34,388 nucleotides of DNA, taken from positions 1 to 34,388 of the IMG/VR virus record IMGVR_UViG_3300043449_000283; one strand, written 5' to 3'. Below, one piece after another: positions 7,415 through 14,501 of this stretch. A model generated the notes under the pieces. That model was given only the letters and a program-made list of their open reading frames with translations, searched no databases and was not told where the DNA came from. Made by a program: the position numbers and the translations under genes. The stretch comes from a virus. The stretch's first letter is position 1. Every line of letters starts with the position of its first letter.

Positions 7415-8383
7415 ATGTCTAAAGGTGGCGGAAGCACACAAACAAGCTCAACGTCTATTGATCCACAGATCAAAGAAGCGTTTTTAGCCAATTTTCAGCA
7501 GGCCCAAGGTGTTGCCGGTGCATTGCCGATTCAGCAAATTGCTGGTCTCAATCCAATGTACCAGGCAGGCGAGGAGGCTCTGGTCAATACCGGCCTTGCT
7601 GGCCCAGGCATCACTGGCACTGACATTGCAGCCCAAATGGCCGGCTATGGCGGGTTCTATCAGCCAGCGGAAATCAGAGCGCAGCAGACTAATCTTGGAC
7701 TTGGTCAGGGACCAGGCACGATTGGCTCTTACATGAATCCATACACCAGTGCAGTGCGCACCAACGCATTGGCTGATTTGGAGTCTGCACGCCAAGCGGC
7801 TATCAGGCAGACTGGCCAGCAGGCCATGCAAGCCAAGGCATTTGGTGGATCACGCCAAGGTGTGGCCGAGGCTTTGACTAACCAAGGGTTTGCCAAGCAG
7901 GCTGCCACATTAGGCACAACATTAAACGAGCAGGCATTCAATCAGGCCATGGCGATGCAGCAGGCTGACATTGCACGCCAATCAGCAGCAGACTTGGCCA
8001 ATCAGCAGGCAGGCTTGCAAGGTGCGCAGTTTCGCCTGGGAGCAGCTGGCCAGCTTGGCGGCTTGGCAGCGCAGCAGCAAGCATTGCGTCTTGGTGGCGC
8101 TCAAGCGGTCATGGGCGCTGGCGGTGCGCGTCAGGCTCTGGAGCAGCAACAAATGGATGCAATCCGAAATGTTGGTTTGCAGCGTCTTGGTGTGGTCCAG
8201 TCAAGTTTGGGTGCGCAGCCTGCAAACCTTGGAATGCAGTCGGTCACGCCCCAGTATTCAAACCCAGCAGCTGGCGCTTTAGGTGGCGCTCTGGCTGGGG
8301 CAAAACTTGGAAGTGTTGTGCCAGGCATTGGCACTGCATTTGGCGCAATTGGTGGCGGTTTGCTTGGCCTTTTGGGCGGTTAA
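7415..8383 (+). CDS. Ejection/DNA-transfer protein with glycine-rich C-terminal membrane segment
   Basis: 322 residues. The centre carries YMNPYTSAVRTNALADLESA and AFGGSRQGV, a block found repeatedly in podophage internal or DNA-transfer proteins (Y.NPYT...V then AFGGSR). Long Gln/Ala helices follow. The C-terminus is a Gly/Ala hydrophobic stretch (LGSVVPGIGTAFGAIGGGLL), a possible membrane-inserting or glycine-zipper element that fits passage through the host envelope. A strong ribosome site (AAGGGGAAAG) precedes the ATG. It forms a unit with the proteins at 5532, 8394 and 9946. Confidence 0.72.
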   Translation: MSKGGGSTQTSSTSIDPQIKEAFLANFQQAQGVAGALPIQQIAGLNPMYQAGEEALVNTGLAGPGITGTDIAAQMAGYGGFYQPAEIRAQQTNLGLGQGPGTIGSYMNPYTSAVRTNALADLESARQAAIRQTGQQAMQAKAFGGSRQGVAEALTNQGFAKQAATLGTTLNEQAFNQAMAMQQADIARQSAADLANQQAGLQGAQFRLGAAGQLGGLAAQQQALRLGGAQAVMGAGGARQALEQQQMDAIRNVGLQRLGVVQSSLGAQPANLGMQSVTPQYSNPAAGALGGALAGAKLGSVVPGIGTAFGAIGGGLLGLLGG

Positions 8384-8393
8384 GGGGTAAATA

Positions 8394-9941
8394 ATGGCAA
8401 CTGAATTTGATTTGGCATCGTTTTTCGGTGGTGGTGGTGACAGTGAAATTGAAAAATTACTGTCTCCCAAGCAACGAGAGCAATTGTCTATGCAGGCCAC
8501 ACTGGCTGCTGCTGCCCAATTGCTCCAAGCAGGTGGGCGAAGCTCACAACGCATTGGACTTGGCCAAGCACTTGGTGCAGCTATGCAGGCCGGCCAAGGT
8601 GCTTATGAAAAGGGAACAACCAGTGCCGTTCAAAATTTGCTTTTAGGTGAGAAGTTGAAAGAGGGTCAACGCGCTAGAGACTTGCAAACCAAAGTCGCTG
8701 GTGTTTTGACAGGTCCAGCACCACCTGCATTAAGTCCAGAGATGCAAGCCTTGGCTGCTCCTGGTATGCAGGCCGGCCCAACCATGGCCCGTGCTGAACT
8801 GGCTGCAAGCATTCAACCGCCAAGCGCCAACGAACTAAAGGCTGGTCAGTATCAACAGATTGCAGATATTTATGCAGCCCAAGGCAAGTCTGAAGATGCC
8901 AAGCGTTATCAAGATATAGCCGAGAAACTTAACCCAAGGGCTGAAGTTGTTGGCCAACCATTTGAGGTAACTGACCTTAAAGGCAATGCCATCTTGGTCC
9001 AGCAGTACAAAGATGGCACTGTGAAAACCATGCAAGGTTTTGGTCCAAAGCGCGATGTTGTTTTGCAAAATCTTGGTGGCCAGACTGTGGCCATCGACAA
9101 GTCAAAATTAAAAGGCAATGAGCAATTTGCCCAGACAATGACTCCAGGCGAAGTGGCATCCAATATTGTGGCTCAAGGAAACCTTGCAGTAAATCGTGCC
9201 AATTTGGGTGTTGCACAAGGCGGCTTGGCTTTGCGTCAACAAGAATTTGCCCGTGGTGGATATCAACTCAAAGAAGGCCCAGAAGGTCTGTCTTATGTTC
9301 CAACTGCACCAGGCGGCCCAACCATACCAGTGATGACAGCAGCCGGAACACCATTTGAAGGTGCTGGCGCAAAACCTACTGAAGACCAAAGCAAATCAGC
9401 TGGCTTTGCTTATCGCATGAAGCAGTCAACAAATATCTTTAATCAGCCTGTATTAGATAAATCAGGTCAGCCAATCATTGACCCCAAAACAGATAAACCA
9501 GTCACACTTGAGCAGGCTTATGGAAAGCCTGGTACATATCAGGCCATTATGCGTGCCATTCCAAGCGCTGGATTGACAACTGGATTGGCCAATGTTTCAG
9601 AAGATGTTGGTCGGCAACAGTATCGTCAGGCTCAAGAGAATTGGGTCACTGCTAATTTGCGACCAGAATCTGGTGCAGTTATTGGTGCTGATGAAATGGA
9701 AAAAGAAATTGCTAAATATTTCCCACAGGCCAATGATGCGCAAAAAACCATTGAGCAAAAACAACGTGCCAGACGCGACACTGAACTGGCCATGACTGTA
9801 CGAGCTGGACCAGCTTATAAGCAAATTGAAAAACAAGTGGCTGCACAGAATGCGGCAGCACAAGCTCCAGCTCCCACTGCTGGTGTTCCTCGATTAGTAA
9901 AAGACCCAGCGACTGGTCTCTATCGTTATGTAACGGAGTAA
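8394..9941 (+). CDS. Internal virion (ejection) protein candidate
   Basis: 515 residues. The first 110 are helical with LLSPKQREQLSMQATLAAAA and RIGLGQALGAAMQAGQGAYE, a block I associate with phage internal proteins. A middle part has short beta stretches (PFEVTDLKGNAILVQQYKDG), and the rest is mixed helix with a Lys/Glu/Gln coil near 455-490. There is no catalytic signature. AGGGGTAAATA precedes the ATG; the gaps to both neighbours are 10 nt or less, so it is co-transcribed with the other ejection proteins. The assignment rests on neighbourhood and composition. Confidence 0.65.
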   Translation: MATEFDLASFFGGGGDSEIEKLLSPKQREQLSMQATLAAAAQLLQAGGRSSQRIGLGQALGAAMQAGQGAYEKGTTSAVQNLLLGEKLKEGQRARDLQTKVAGVLTGPAPPALSPEMQALAAPGMQAGPTMARAELAASIQPPSANELKAGQYQQIADIYAAQGKSEDAKRYQDIAEKLNPRAEVVGQPFEVTDLKGNAILVQQYKDGTVKTMQGFGPKRDVVLQNLGGQTVAIDKSKLKGNEQFAQTMTPGEVASNIVAQGNLAVNRANLGVAQGGLALRQQEFARGGYQLKEGPEGLSYVPTAPGGPTIPVMTAAGTPFEGAGAKPTEDQSKSAGFAYRMKQSTNIFNQPVLDKSGQPIIDPKTDKPVTLEQAYGKPGTYQAIMRAIPSAGLTTGLANVSEDVGRQQYRQAQENWVTANLRPESGAVIGADEMEKEIAKYFPQANDAQKTIEQKQRARRDTELAMTVRAGPAYKQIEKQVAAQNAAAQAPAPTAGVPRLVKDPATGLYRYVTE

Positions 9942-9945
9942 AAAG

Positions 9946-11805
9946 ATGGCTGAAAAAATTGTTCAAATCCCAAATATTGGGCCAGTGGCTTTTCCTGAAA
10001 GCATGACTGATGAGCAAATCATCAAGGCCATTCAAGCATTGCAAGCGCCAGCTGCTGCACCAGCACCAAAACCAACTGGTAAAACACCAGAGTCTTTTGA
10101 ATCTAAGATTTTGAATTCACCAGTTGGCGGTGTTATTCGCGGTTTGCGTGATATTCCAGATGCTGGCGCTCAATTGCTCACTCGCGGCCTAGAAGCTATT
10201 TCCCCAGCAGGCTCAAGTCTTGAGCAGTTTGCCCAAGCAGAACGCAGACGAGTCGAAGATATCAATCGTCAGGCCGAATTGGATTACCAGAGAAACTGGC
10301 GACAAGGCCAAATGCAACAAGGTGAAATTGATGTGGGCCGAGTCGGTGGCAATATTGCAGGCACATTGATTCCATCCACTGCTGCCGTGCGCGTACTTGG
10401 CGCGACCACTGCTCCAGTGCGTGCTGGCGCGATTACTGGTGCAGTCGGTGGTGCTTTTCAACCCGTGGCTACACCCCCATCAAGAGACACAACATTGTCT
10501 GATTTGGTCACTGGCCAAAAGCCCCAAGGCATGACAACACCAGAATTCTTTGCCCAAAAAGTCGAACAAATGGGTGCTGGCACTTTATTTGGCGCTGGCG
10601 CTGGATATGGTGCAGACAAATTGTCTAAGTTACTTTTTGGTACTAAACCAGCAGCCATGCCAATGCCTGGTCAACCAGGAGTCGGTGGCGCTCAAGTCAA
10701 TGTCACAACAACTCCAACTGCCACAGTTACTGGTGGTGGCATGACTCCAGGTCTTGTCGGACCAGATGCATCAGCCGGATTGACTGCGGCCCAGCAAGCC
10801 ATTCTTAGCCGTGGCAAAGAAATGGGATTTCGCACAACGCCTGGTCAAGAGACTGGCTCTAGGTCTTTGCAGCAGATGGAAGCTCGAATGGAGTCAAACC
10901 CATTTACTTCTGGACCATTTAACACAATCAAAGATACAAACCAAAAGATTCTTAACCGATCCACAGCGCAGGCCATTGGTGTTGATTCCACAGAATTAAG
11001 CAACCCAGTATTGGCCAAAGCACAGCAGCAAATTAGCAAGGTTTATAACAGTGTTAAATCTCCAGATGTTAAACCCGTTGACGGCATGACAATGCAAACA
11101 GGTATTGAGATTATTGACAAAGCATTTGAGGGTTTGACCACTCAGCCACTCAAGTCAAATATTTTTGTCAAAAACTTGCAAAATTTGGCAGCCAAAGGAG
11201 AGGCCAGCGGTGAGGAGTTAGTTAGCCTATCTACAAAACTTGGAAAACGTGCCAAAAACGAAATGACCACAGTCATGGGTGATCGTGAGCTTGGCAGTGC
11301 TTTGTTTCAGTTAAAAGAAATGGTCGATGATGCCTTGGCCCAAGGTCTGTCAAAAGAACAACAGGCCGCATTCCAGCAGGCCCGTGCCAACTATCGCAAT
11401 TTGATGACCATCAGGTCCAATCAAGGTGTGGTAAATCCATCGACTGGCAATGTGTCAGGATTGAATCTGGCCAGCGCATTAACCCGTAAAGACCCACAAG
11501 GCTTTGTATTTGGATCAAATCAGACACCGATGTATGAGGCGGCCAGATTTGCCCAAGCATTCAAGCCAATTGTTGGTGATTCTGGAACGGCCACAAGGTC
11601 CATGGAAGTCAGCCCATTGAGCATGATGCTGGCCGCGCCAACAAACATTGCAGCCCGTGCCTATACGGCCCAGCCAACTGCTAATCTTGCCTCCAGAATG
11701 CAGACTGGTGTTGCACCAGGCACTGATCTGGCCACTCAAGAACTCTTGAAAAAGATGTTCCCGACCACTGGTGCAGCCGGTTTAATTAGCCTTTTAGGCC
11801 AATAA
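9946..11805 (+). CDS. Large ejection protein
   Basis: 619 residues. It opens with a compact motif (VQIPNIGPVAFPESMTDEQI) that recurs at the N-terminus of many podophage ejection proteins. After it come DAGAQLLTRGLEAISPAGSS and a long helical, glycine-rich region with possible membrane-active stretches (VRAGAITGAVGGAF, GAGTLFGAGAGYGA), then a helical C-terminal half. Proteins of this kind leave the capsid with the DNA and help it cross the envelope. It is the last rightward gene of this block, and its TAA at 11803-11805 abuts the stop of the leftward operon with no gap. Confidence 0.7.
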   Translation: MAEKIVQIPNIGPVAFPESMTDEQIIKAIQALQAPAAAPAPKPTGKTPESFESKILNSPVGGVIRGLRDIPDAGAQLLTRGLEAISPAGSSLEQFAQAERRRVEDINRQAELDYQRNWRQGQMQQGEIDVGRVGGNIAGTLIPSTAAVRVLGATTAPVRAGAITGAVGGAFQPVATPPSRDTTLSDLVTGQKPQGMTTPEFFAQKVEQMGAGTLFGAGAGYGADKLSKLLFGTKPAAMPMPGQPGVGGAQVNVTTTPTATVTGGGMTPGLVGPDASAGLTAAQQAILSRGKEMGFRTTPGQETGSRSLQQMEARMESNPFTSGPFNTIKDTNQKILNRSTAQAIGVDSTELSNPVLAKAQQQISKVYNSVKSPDVKPVDGMTMQTGIEIIDKAFEGLTTQPLKSNIFVKNLQNLAAKGEASGEELVSLSTKLGKRAKNEMTTVMGDRELGSALFQLKEMVDDALAQGLSKEQQAAFQQARANYRNLMTIRSNQGVVNPSTGNVSGLNLASALTRKDPQGFVFGSNQTPMYEAARFAQAFKPIVGDSGTATRSMEVSPLSMMLAAPTNIAARAYTAQPTANLASRMQTGVAPGTDLATQELLKKMFPTTGAAGLISLLGQ

Positions 11806-12192
11806 CTAAGACCCAAAAAACGCGGCCACAAGTGGGTCGCGTTTCACAACCCGTCTTTTTTGTCTACGTCTGGCAGCGTCAAAGTCTTTGTCGTCTGCAC
11901 TCATTTTCTCGCGGTACTTTTTGATGCGCTCTGAGCCTGGCACTGGCCCAGGCGCTTCAGCATCAATGCCATCACCCCATGACCACAGAGGCCGCCACTG
12001 GCCATTGGCGCTCACTCTGGTGTATCCGCTGATGTAGACCAAGTCATGGCGGTGCAGATCAAACAGAATCCTTGCAGCACTGCGCCTGGCACAAAAGCAC
12101 AACTTGGCCAGATCAAGGTCTGAGAGGTTGCCTTTCTTTTGAAGCGCTGCCTCAATGGCAGGCTCTACACGGGGCTTTAAGCCTCTGGCCAT
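11806..12192 (-). CDS. Small basic protein, winged-helix-like
   Basis: 128 residues. The N-terminal 75 look like a winged helix: helices around EAALQKKGNLSDLDLAKLC and RRSAARILFDLHRHDLVYIS, then a strand pair (GYTRVSANGQWRPLWSWG). A charged tail (KKYREKMSA...RRRQKRRVVKRD) is strongly basic and may bind nucleic acid. It overlaps the 59-residue gene upstream by 16 nt. A DNA-binding or regulatory role is inference from fold and charge. It is the last gene of the leftward operon and ends in the terminator. Confidence 0.7.
   Translation of the reverse strand: MARGLKPRVEPAIEAALQKKGNLSDLDLAKLCFCARRSAARILFDLHRHDLVYISGYTRVSANGQWRPLWSWGDGIDAEAPGPVPGSERIKKYREKMSADDKDFDAARRRQKRRVVKRDPLVAAFFGS
11815..11844 (-). 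terminator. Rho-independent terminator of the leftward operon
   Basis: On the minus strand the sequence AAACGCG (11844-11838) pairs with CGCGTTT (11824-11818), enclosing a small inner stem (CCA/TGG) and a CAAG-type loop, and runs straight into six T (11820-11815). It lies inside the last codons of the leftward gene, so coding and termination overlap. Read rightward the same hairpin is followed only by GTTTC and, further on, TCTTTTTTG, so it may also slow rightward transcription from the ejection genes. Confidence 0.65.
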
Positions 12193-12356
12193 GTGCTGGT
12201 CTCCATTCGGGCTTTCAAGCGCTCCAGCATCGTTTTAACAACGAATGCACGGGCTTTGACTTCATTGGGGATTGCATGGCCATAGACTTCTGGGTGGACC
12301 AAGTCATTGACCAAGTCAAGGCAGGCATCTATGGCTGGTGGTAGGTCATTGTTCAC
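12177..12356 (-). CDS. 59-residue hypothetical protein, GTG start
   Basis: Translated by hand on the minus strand: GTG at 12356-12354, stop TAA at 12179-12177. Sequence begins VNNDLPPAIDACLDLVNDLV, then HPEVYGHAIPNEVKARAFVV and a helical end (KTMLERLKARMETSTWPEA). It starts inside the last codons of the methyltransferase gene (11-nt overlap) and ends inside the next gene, exactly filling an otherwise empty gap. All-helical by eye. Function unknown. No ATG alternative gives a frame longer than a few codons. Confidence 0.55.
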   Translation of the reverse strand: MNNDLPPAIDACLDLVNDLVHPEVYGHAIPNEVKARAFVVKTMLERLKARMETSTWPEA

Positions 12357-13155
12357 TTAGGATTCTCCAGGCAGTGGCTGCACAGAGAGGCACTTGGCCG
12401 TTCCCGATTGCCTTAAATCTGTCCACTCGAGCGGCCACCCCATCAACCACTCTTGGAAAGCCGGATTCATATATCCACCAGTCTTTGTTTCCAATGGTTG
12501 CTCTAATTTCGGTTTCCAAGGTTTCATTCTTGGTGGGTTCAATGATGCCTCCAACATTTTCTCTGCCTCCATTTTTGTCAACACTCCCATGTCCACCAGT
12601 TTCCGATACTGCATGATCGATCCCTCGCTGGGCATATGACTCGCAGTTGGTGTCGGAAATGTTATTTGCGAAAATCCAGATTCTGTCCCTTTGGTGTGGT
12701 GCACCAACGTCTGCTGCTCCCAGCACTCCCCATTTCGCATCAAACCCCATTGTGGCCAGGTCTCCAAGAACAACTCCAAGTCCCCTAGAAGTGAGATTTG
12801 GTGAGTTTTCCACAAATACAAACTTGGGTCGTATTTCGTGAATGATCCGCGCCATGTGTTTCCACATTGAGCTTCTTGCCCCTGTAATTCCCTCCCCCCC
12901 CCCCCCTGCGGATGAGATGTCTTGGCAGGGAAACCCTCCCGAAACAACGTCAACAATGCCTCGCCATGGGTGGCCGTCAAAGGTTTGTACGTCATCCCAA
13001 ATCGGGAAAGGCGGGAGAAGGCCGTCATTTTGTCTGGCGCACAATACGCTTGCTGGGTATGGCTCCCACTCGACTGCGCAGACTGTGCGCCATCCGAGAA
13101 GTTTTCCTCCGAGTATTCCTCCACCAGCGCCTGCGAAAAGAGCCAGCTCATTCAT
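12346..13155 (-). CDS. DNA (cytosine-5) methyltransferase
   Basis: 269 residues from the ATG at 13155 (AAGG six bases upstream); the ATG at 13161 would add two. It transfers methyl from SAM to C5 of cytosine in DNA. Numbering from the longer start, motifs are: I, LFAGAGGGILGG (8-19); IV, GGFPCQDIS with catalytic Cys79; VI, VFVENSP (Glu118); VIII, QRDRIWI (157-163); X, RFKAIGNGQVP (248-258). The span between VIII and X is short, so the target-recognition region is small. A run of four glycines after motif IV is encoded by a 13-base G tract. The whole gene overlaps a second same-strand frame. It probably protects phage DNA or alters regulation; its target is unknown. Confidence 0.93.
   Translation of the reverse strand: MNELALFAGAGGGILGGKLLGWRTVCAVEWEPYPASVLCARQNDGLLPPFPIWDDVQTFDGHPWRGIVDVVSGGFPCQDISSAGGGGEGITGARSSMWKHMARIIHEIRPKFVFVENSPNLTSRGLGVVLGDLATMGFDAKWGVLGAADVGAPHQRDRIWIFANNISDTNCESYAQRGIDHAVSETGGHGSVDKNGGRENVGGIIEPTKNETLETEIRATIGNKDWWIYESGFPRVVDGVAARVDRFKAIGNGQVPLCAATAWRILSEQ
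12357..13151 (-). CDS. Overprinted second-frame protein within the methyltransferase gene
   Basis: 264 residues, +1 frame relative to the methyltransferase, spanning nearly its whole length. Its ATG shares ATGA with the stop of the upstream gene (13148-13151), the coupling style used across this genome. Segments I recognise from standalone phage proteins are YDPSLYLWKTHQISLLGDLE with ETWPQWGLMRNGECW (about 108-144), FPTPTAS (165-171) and MNPAFQEWLMGWPLEWTDL (228-246). Proteins with the N-terminus MSWLFSQALVEEYS are familiar to me beside phage cytosine methyltransferases. No enzyme fold is evident; a partner of the methyltransferase is inference. It could still be a long chance frame, because another frame on the opposite strand is also long here. 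Confidence 0.5.
   Translation of the reverse strand: MSWLFSQALVEEYSEENFSDGAQSAQSSGSHTQQAYCAPDKMTAFSRLSRFGMTYKPLTATHGEALLTLFREGFPAKTSHPQGGGGRELQGQEAQCGNTWRGSFTKYDPSLYLWKTHQISLLGDLELFLETWPQWGLMRNGECWEQQTLVHHTKGTESGFSQITFPTPTASHMPSEGSIMQYRKLVDMGVLTKMEAEKMLEASLNPPRMKPWKPKLEQPLETKTGGYMNPAFQEWLMGWPLEWTDLRQSGTAKCLSVQPLPGES
12894..12906. repeat. Homopolymer tract, 13 C (G on the coding strand)
   Basis: Thirteen consecutive C on the plus strand, read as G13 by the leftward genes. It encodes four glycines in each of the two overlapping frames, just after the methyltransferase motif IV. Tracts of this length slip in replication and are hard to sequence. Loss of one G would join the methyltransferase N-terminus to the second-frame C-terminus. 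Gain of one would put the methyltransferase N-terminus into a frame that stops at a TAG about 36 codons on. Confidence 0.95.
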
Positions 13156-13429
13156 CACCATCCTTAAACTTCTCCAGCGCAGTCACCTCAATGTGGTCTA
13201 CCAGGCTTTGCAGAATCATGTGGGCAATGTCCACATCAGTGCCAGCGATGTATGCATTGTTGAGGGTCATGCACTCTTCAATATCAGGCTCATAGGGCGC
13301 ACCATAAGAATCTCTGTAGCCTTTCTCTTCTGGGCTGTATTCTAGGAAGCAGACCAGATCGACATCTTCAATGGCGCAGTCATACTGGAACAAGTCTTTA
13401 GGGCATGGGGGTGTGGGGCCGTAGTTCAT
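13148..13429 (-). CDS. Acidic 93-residue hypothetical protein
   Basis: The start at ATG 13429 is set by a strong GGAGGGG ribosome site (13442-13436) six bases upstream; the frame is open further up but without such a site. The protein is acidic with four cysteines (PCPKD, YDC, LVC, EEC) and two Asp-rich parts (AIEDVDLVCFLEY, GTDVDIAHM). Its stop overlaps the ATG of the second-frame methyltransferase-region protein and lies just past the methyltransferase start. Not recognised. An acidic early protein next to a methyltransferase could be an anti-restriction or DNA-mimic type protein, but nothing in the sequence proves that. Confidence 0.65.
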   Translation of the reverse strand: MNYGPTPPCPKDLFQYDCAIEDVDLVCFLEYSPEEKGYRDSYGAPYEPDIEECMTLNNAYIAGTDVDIAHMILQSLVDHIEVTALEKFKDGDE

Positions 13430-13431
13430 GC

Positions 13432-13524
13432 TCAACCCCTCCAAGCCAACATCACGCCAATGCCACCAAAGATGATGATGGCCAAGACGCATTCGATTAG
13501 GGTGGTAATGATTTTCTGTTTCAT
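13432..13524 (-). CDS. 30-residue membrane peptide, first gene of the leftward operon
   Basis: Hand translation from ATG 13524: MKQKIITTLIECVLAIII then FGGIGVMLAWRG, stop at 13434-13432, two bases before the next start. A basic N-terminus and one span of about 20 residues indicate an inner-membrane peptide with cytoplasmic N-terminus. Only a weak GAAAGAAAA ribosome site is visible. It fills the leader of the operon precisely, which supports it. Function unknown. Confidence 0.5.
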   Translation of the reverse strand: MKQKIITTLIECVLAIIIFGGIGVMLAWRG

Positions 13525-13542
13525 CGTTTTCTTTCGTTTAGG

Positions 13543-13587
13543 TTAGACAGTGGTAACAGTCTAAGACAGAAATGAATTATCTGTAAA
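13543..13587 (-). promoter_or_regulatory. Leftward promoter with overlapping operator-like inverted repeat
   Basis: On the minus strand TTTACA (13587-13582) and TAGACT (13563-13558) are separated by 18 bp, a fair sigma-70 match that would start a transcript about 27 nt before the first leftward gene. A perfect 6-bp inverted repeat, TTAGAC at 13543-13548 and GTCTAA at 13559-13564, covers the -10 and start site. This is a natural place for a repressor, and the divergent HTH gene at 13640 is the obvious candidate. All inferred from sequence. Confidence 0.45.
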
Positions 13588-13639
13588 GAATTATTTTTAT
13601 CTGTTGTTTTTATACATAAAGCGCAATTAGAATGCGCCC

Positions 13640-13840
13640 ATGGAATCAATTCACACAATACGGGCAAGGGCCAAGGCCAACAAGATCACCATGGCTGCCG
13701 TGTGCAATGAGGCTGGCATCCAGCAGTCCCAGGTGAGCCGGTGGCTGTCTGGGACTGTTGAGCCATTGTGGACATCAGTCAATCAATTGCACTTGGCGCT
13801 TGAGAAACTGATCGACCAATCACCAGTCCACTGCGACTGA
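13640..13840 (+). CDS. Small Cro/CI-type helix-turn-helix protein
   Basis: 66 residues, almost entirely one HTH_3/XRE-like domain: helix 2-turn-helix 3 at about residues 15-38 (MAAVCNEAGIQQSQVSRWLS), then a Trp-containing loop and a closing helix (HLALEKLIDQ). No oligomerisation or cleavage domain, so it is closer to Cro in size. It is transcribed away from the leftward operon and its 3' end overlaps the SSB gene by 21 nt on the other strand. A GCGCA...TGCGC inverted repeat (13621-13637) sits just before the ATG with no clear ribosome site, so translation may be weak or controlled. Confidence 0.8.
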   Translation: MESIHTIRARAKANKITMAAVCNEAGIQQSQVSRWLSGTVEPLWTSVNQLHLALEKLIDQSPVHCD

Positions 13841-14392
13841 GGCAGCAGCTGCTGGCGCAGAATCTCTGCCGGCCACCACCCCAAAGTCAGATGCAGCCGA
13901 TGGCTTTGCACCACCAAGCGAGTCACCCTTGGCCAACAACATGATGTTGTTTAGACCATAAGACACACCTTTATTGCCTGCCTGGTCATAAGCATAGGCA
14001 TTCAAAGAAACACGGCCATAGTCGCCAGAGACAATATCTTGTGATCCAAGAATGTCATGGCCATGGGCATCCACTGCACCAGGCTTGGCTGTGGACTTGG
14101 TGTTAAAGAAGTAATGGCCAGCGTACTCTGGACCCAGTGGGCCGCCATCAGATTTCAATTCAGTGTCGCCATCACGCAAGGGATTGCGCACAGTCTTTGG
14201 AATCTTGTCACCAAACTTAGCAGTCAATGCGGCCTTGGCTGCCGCTTTCAATTGGTTCACAGTCTCGGTGTCTGTCTTAGGGACAAGCACCTGAGTTGAG
14301 AACTCTTCTTTGCCGTTCATCTCATTCTTACGAGCAGTTAATGCTGAGAAATAAGAGAAGCGAACTTTACCGGTTACAACGCGTGTAGACAT
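13820..14392 (-). CDS. ssDNA-binding protein, DUF2815-like
   Basis: 190 residues from the ATG at 14392 (AAAGGATC eight bases upstream); an open extension up to 14449 has no ribosome site. The pattern MSTRVVTGKVRFSYFSAL, then STQVLVPKTDTETV, NPLRDGD, YGRVSLNAYAYD..GNKGVS and GLNNIMLLAKGDSLGG matches the DUF2815 family of phage ssDNA-binding proteins with an OB-like fold. The tail is Ala/Ser/Asp-rich, ending VDW, as in SSB tails. It likely protects single strands for the helicase and nuclease genes divergently encoded next door. Confidence 0.85.
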   Translation of the reverse strand: MSTRVVTGKVRFSYFSALTARKNEMNGKEEFSTQVLVPKTDTETVNQLKAAAKAALTAKFGDKIPKTVRNPLRDGDTELKSDGGPLGPEYAGHYFFNTKSTAKPGAVDAHGHDILGSQDIVSGDYGRVSLNAYAYDQAGNKGVSYGLNNIMLLAKGDSLGGAKPSAASDFGVVAGRDSAPAAAASVAVDW

Positions 14393-14443
14393 TTTTGATC
14401 CTTTAAGGTTTGAGGTTTTTACGTTTCTGCGATTAAACAGAAA

Positions 14444-14473
14444 TTGCACTTTAGCACAAATGTCAGTTAAGAT
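14444..14473 (+). promoter_or_regulatory. Rightward promoter candidate of the DNA module
   Basis: TTGCAC (14444-14449) and TAAGAT (14468-14473) are spaced by 18 bp in the 109-bp gap between the divergent SSB and helicase genes. The predicted start would be near 14480, giving a leader of about 20 nt with AAGGA before the helicase ATG. A moderate sigma-70 match; sequence evidence only. Confidence 0.35.
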
Positions 14474-14501
14474 GCCTGCAAGTTAAAACGAAGGAAACGA
14501 T

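Noticed and set aside
12842-13345. 167-residue plus-strand frame antisense to the methyltransferase
   Set aside because: No recognisable motif, polyproline from the C tract, no coupling to neighbours. It does show that this region is stop-poor, which weakens the overlap argument somewhat.
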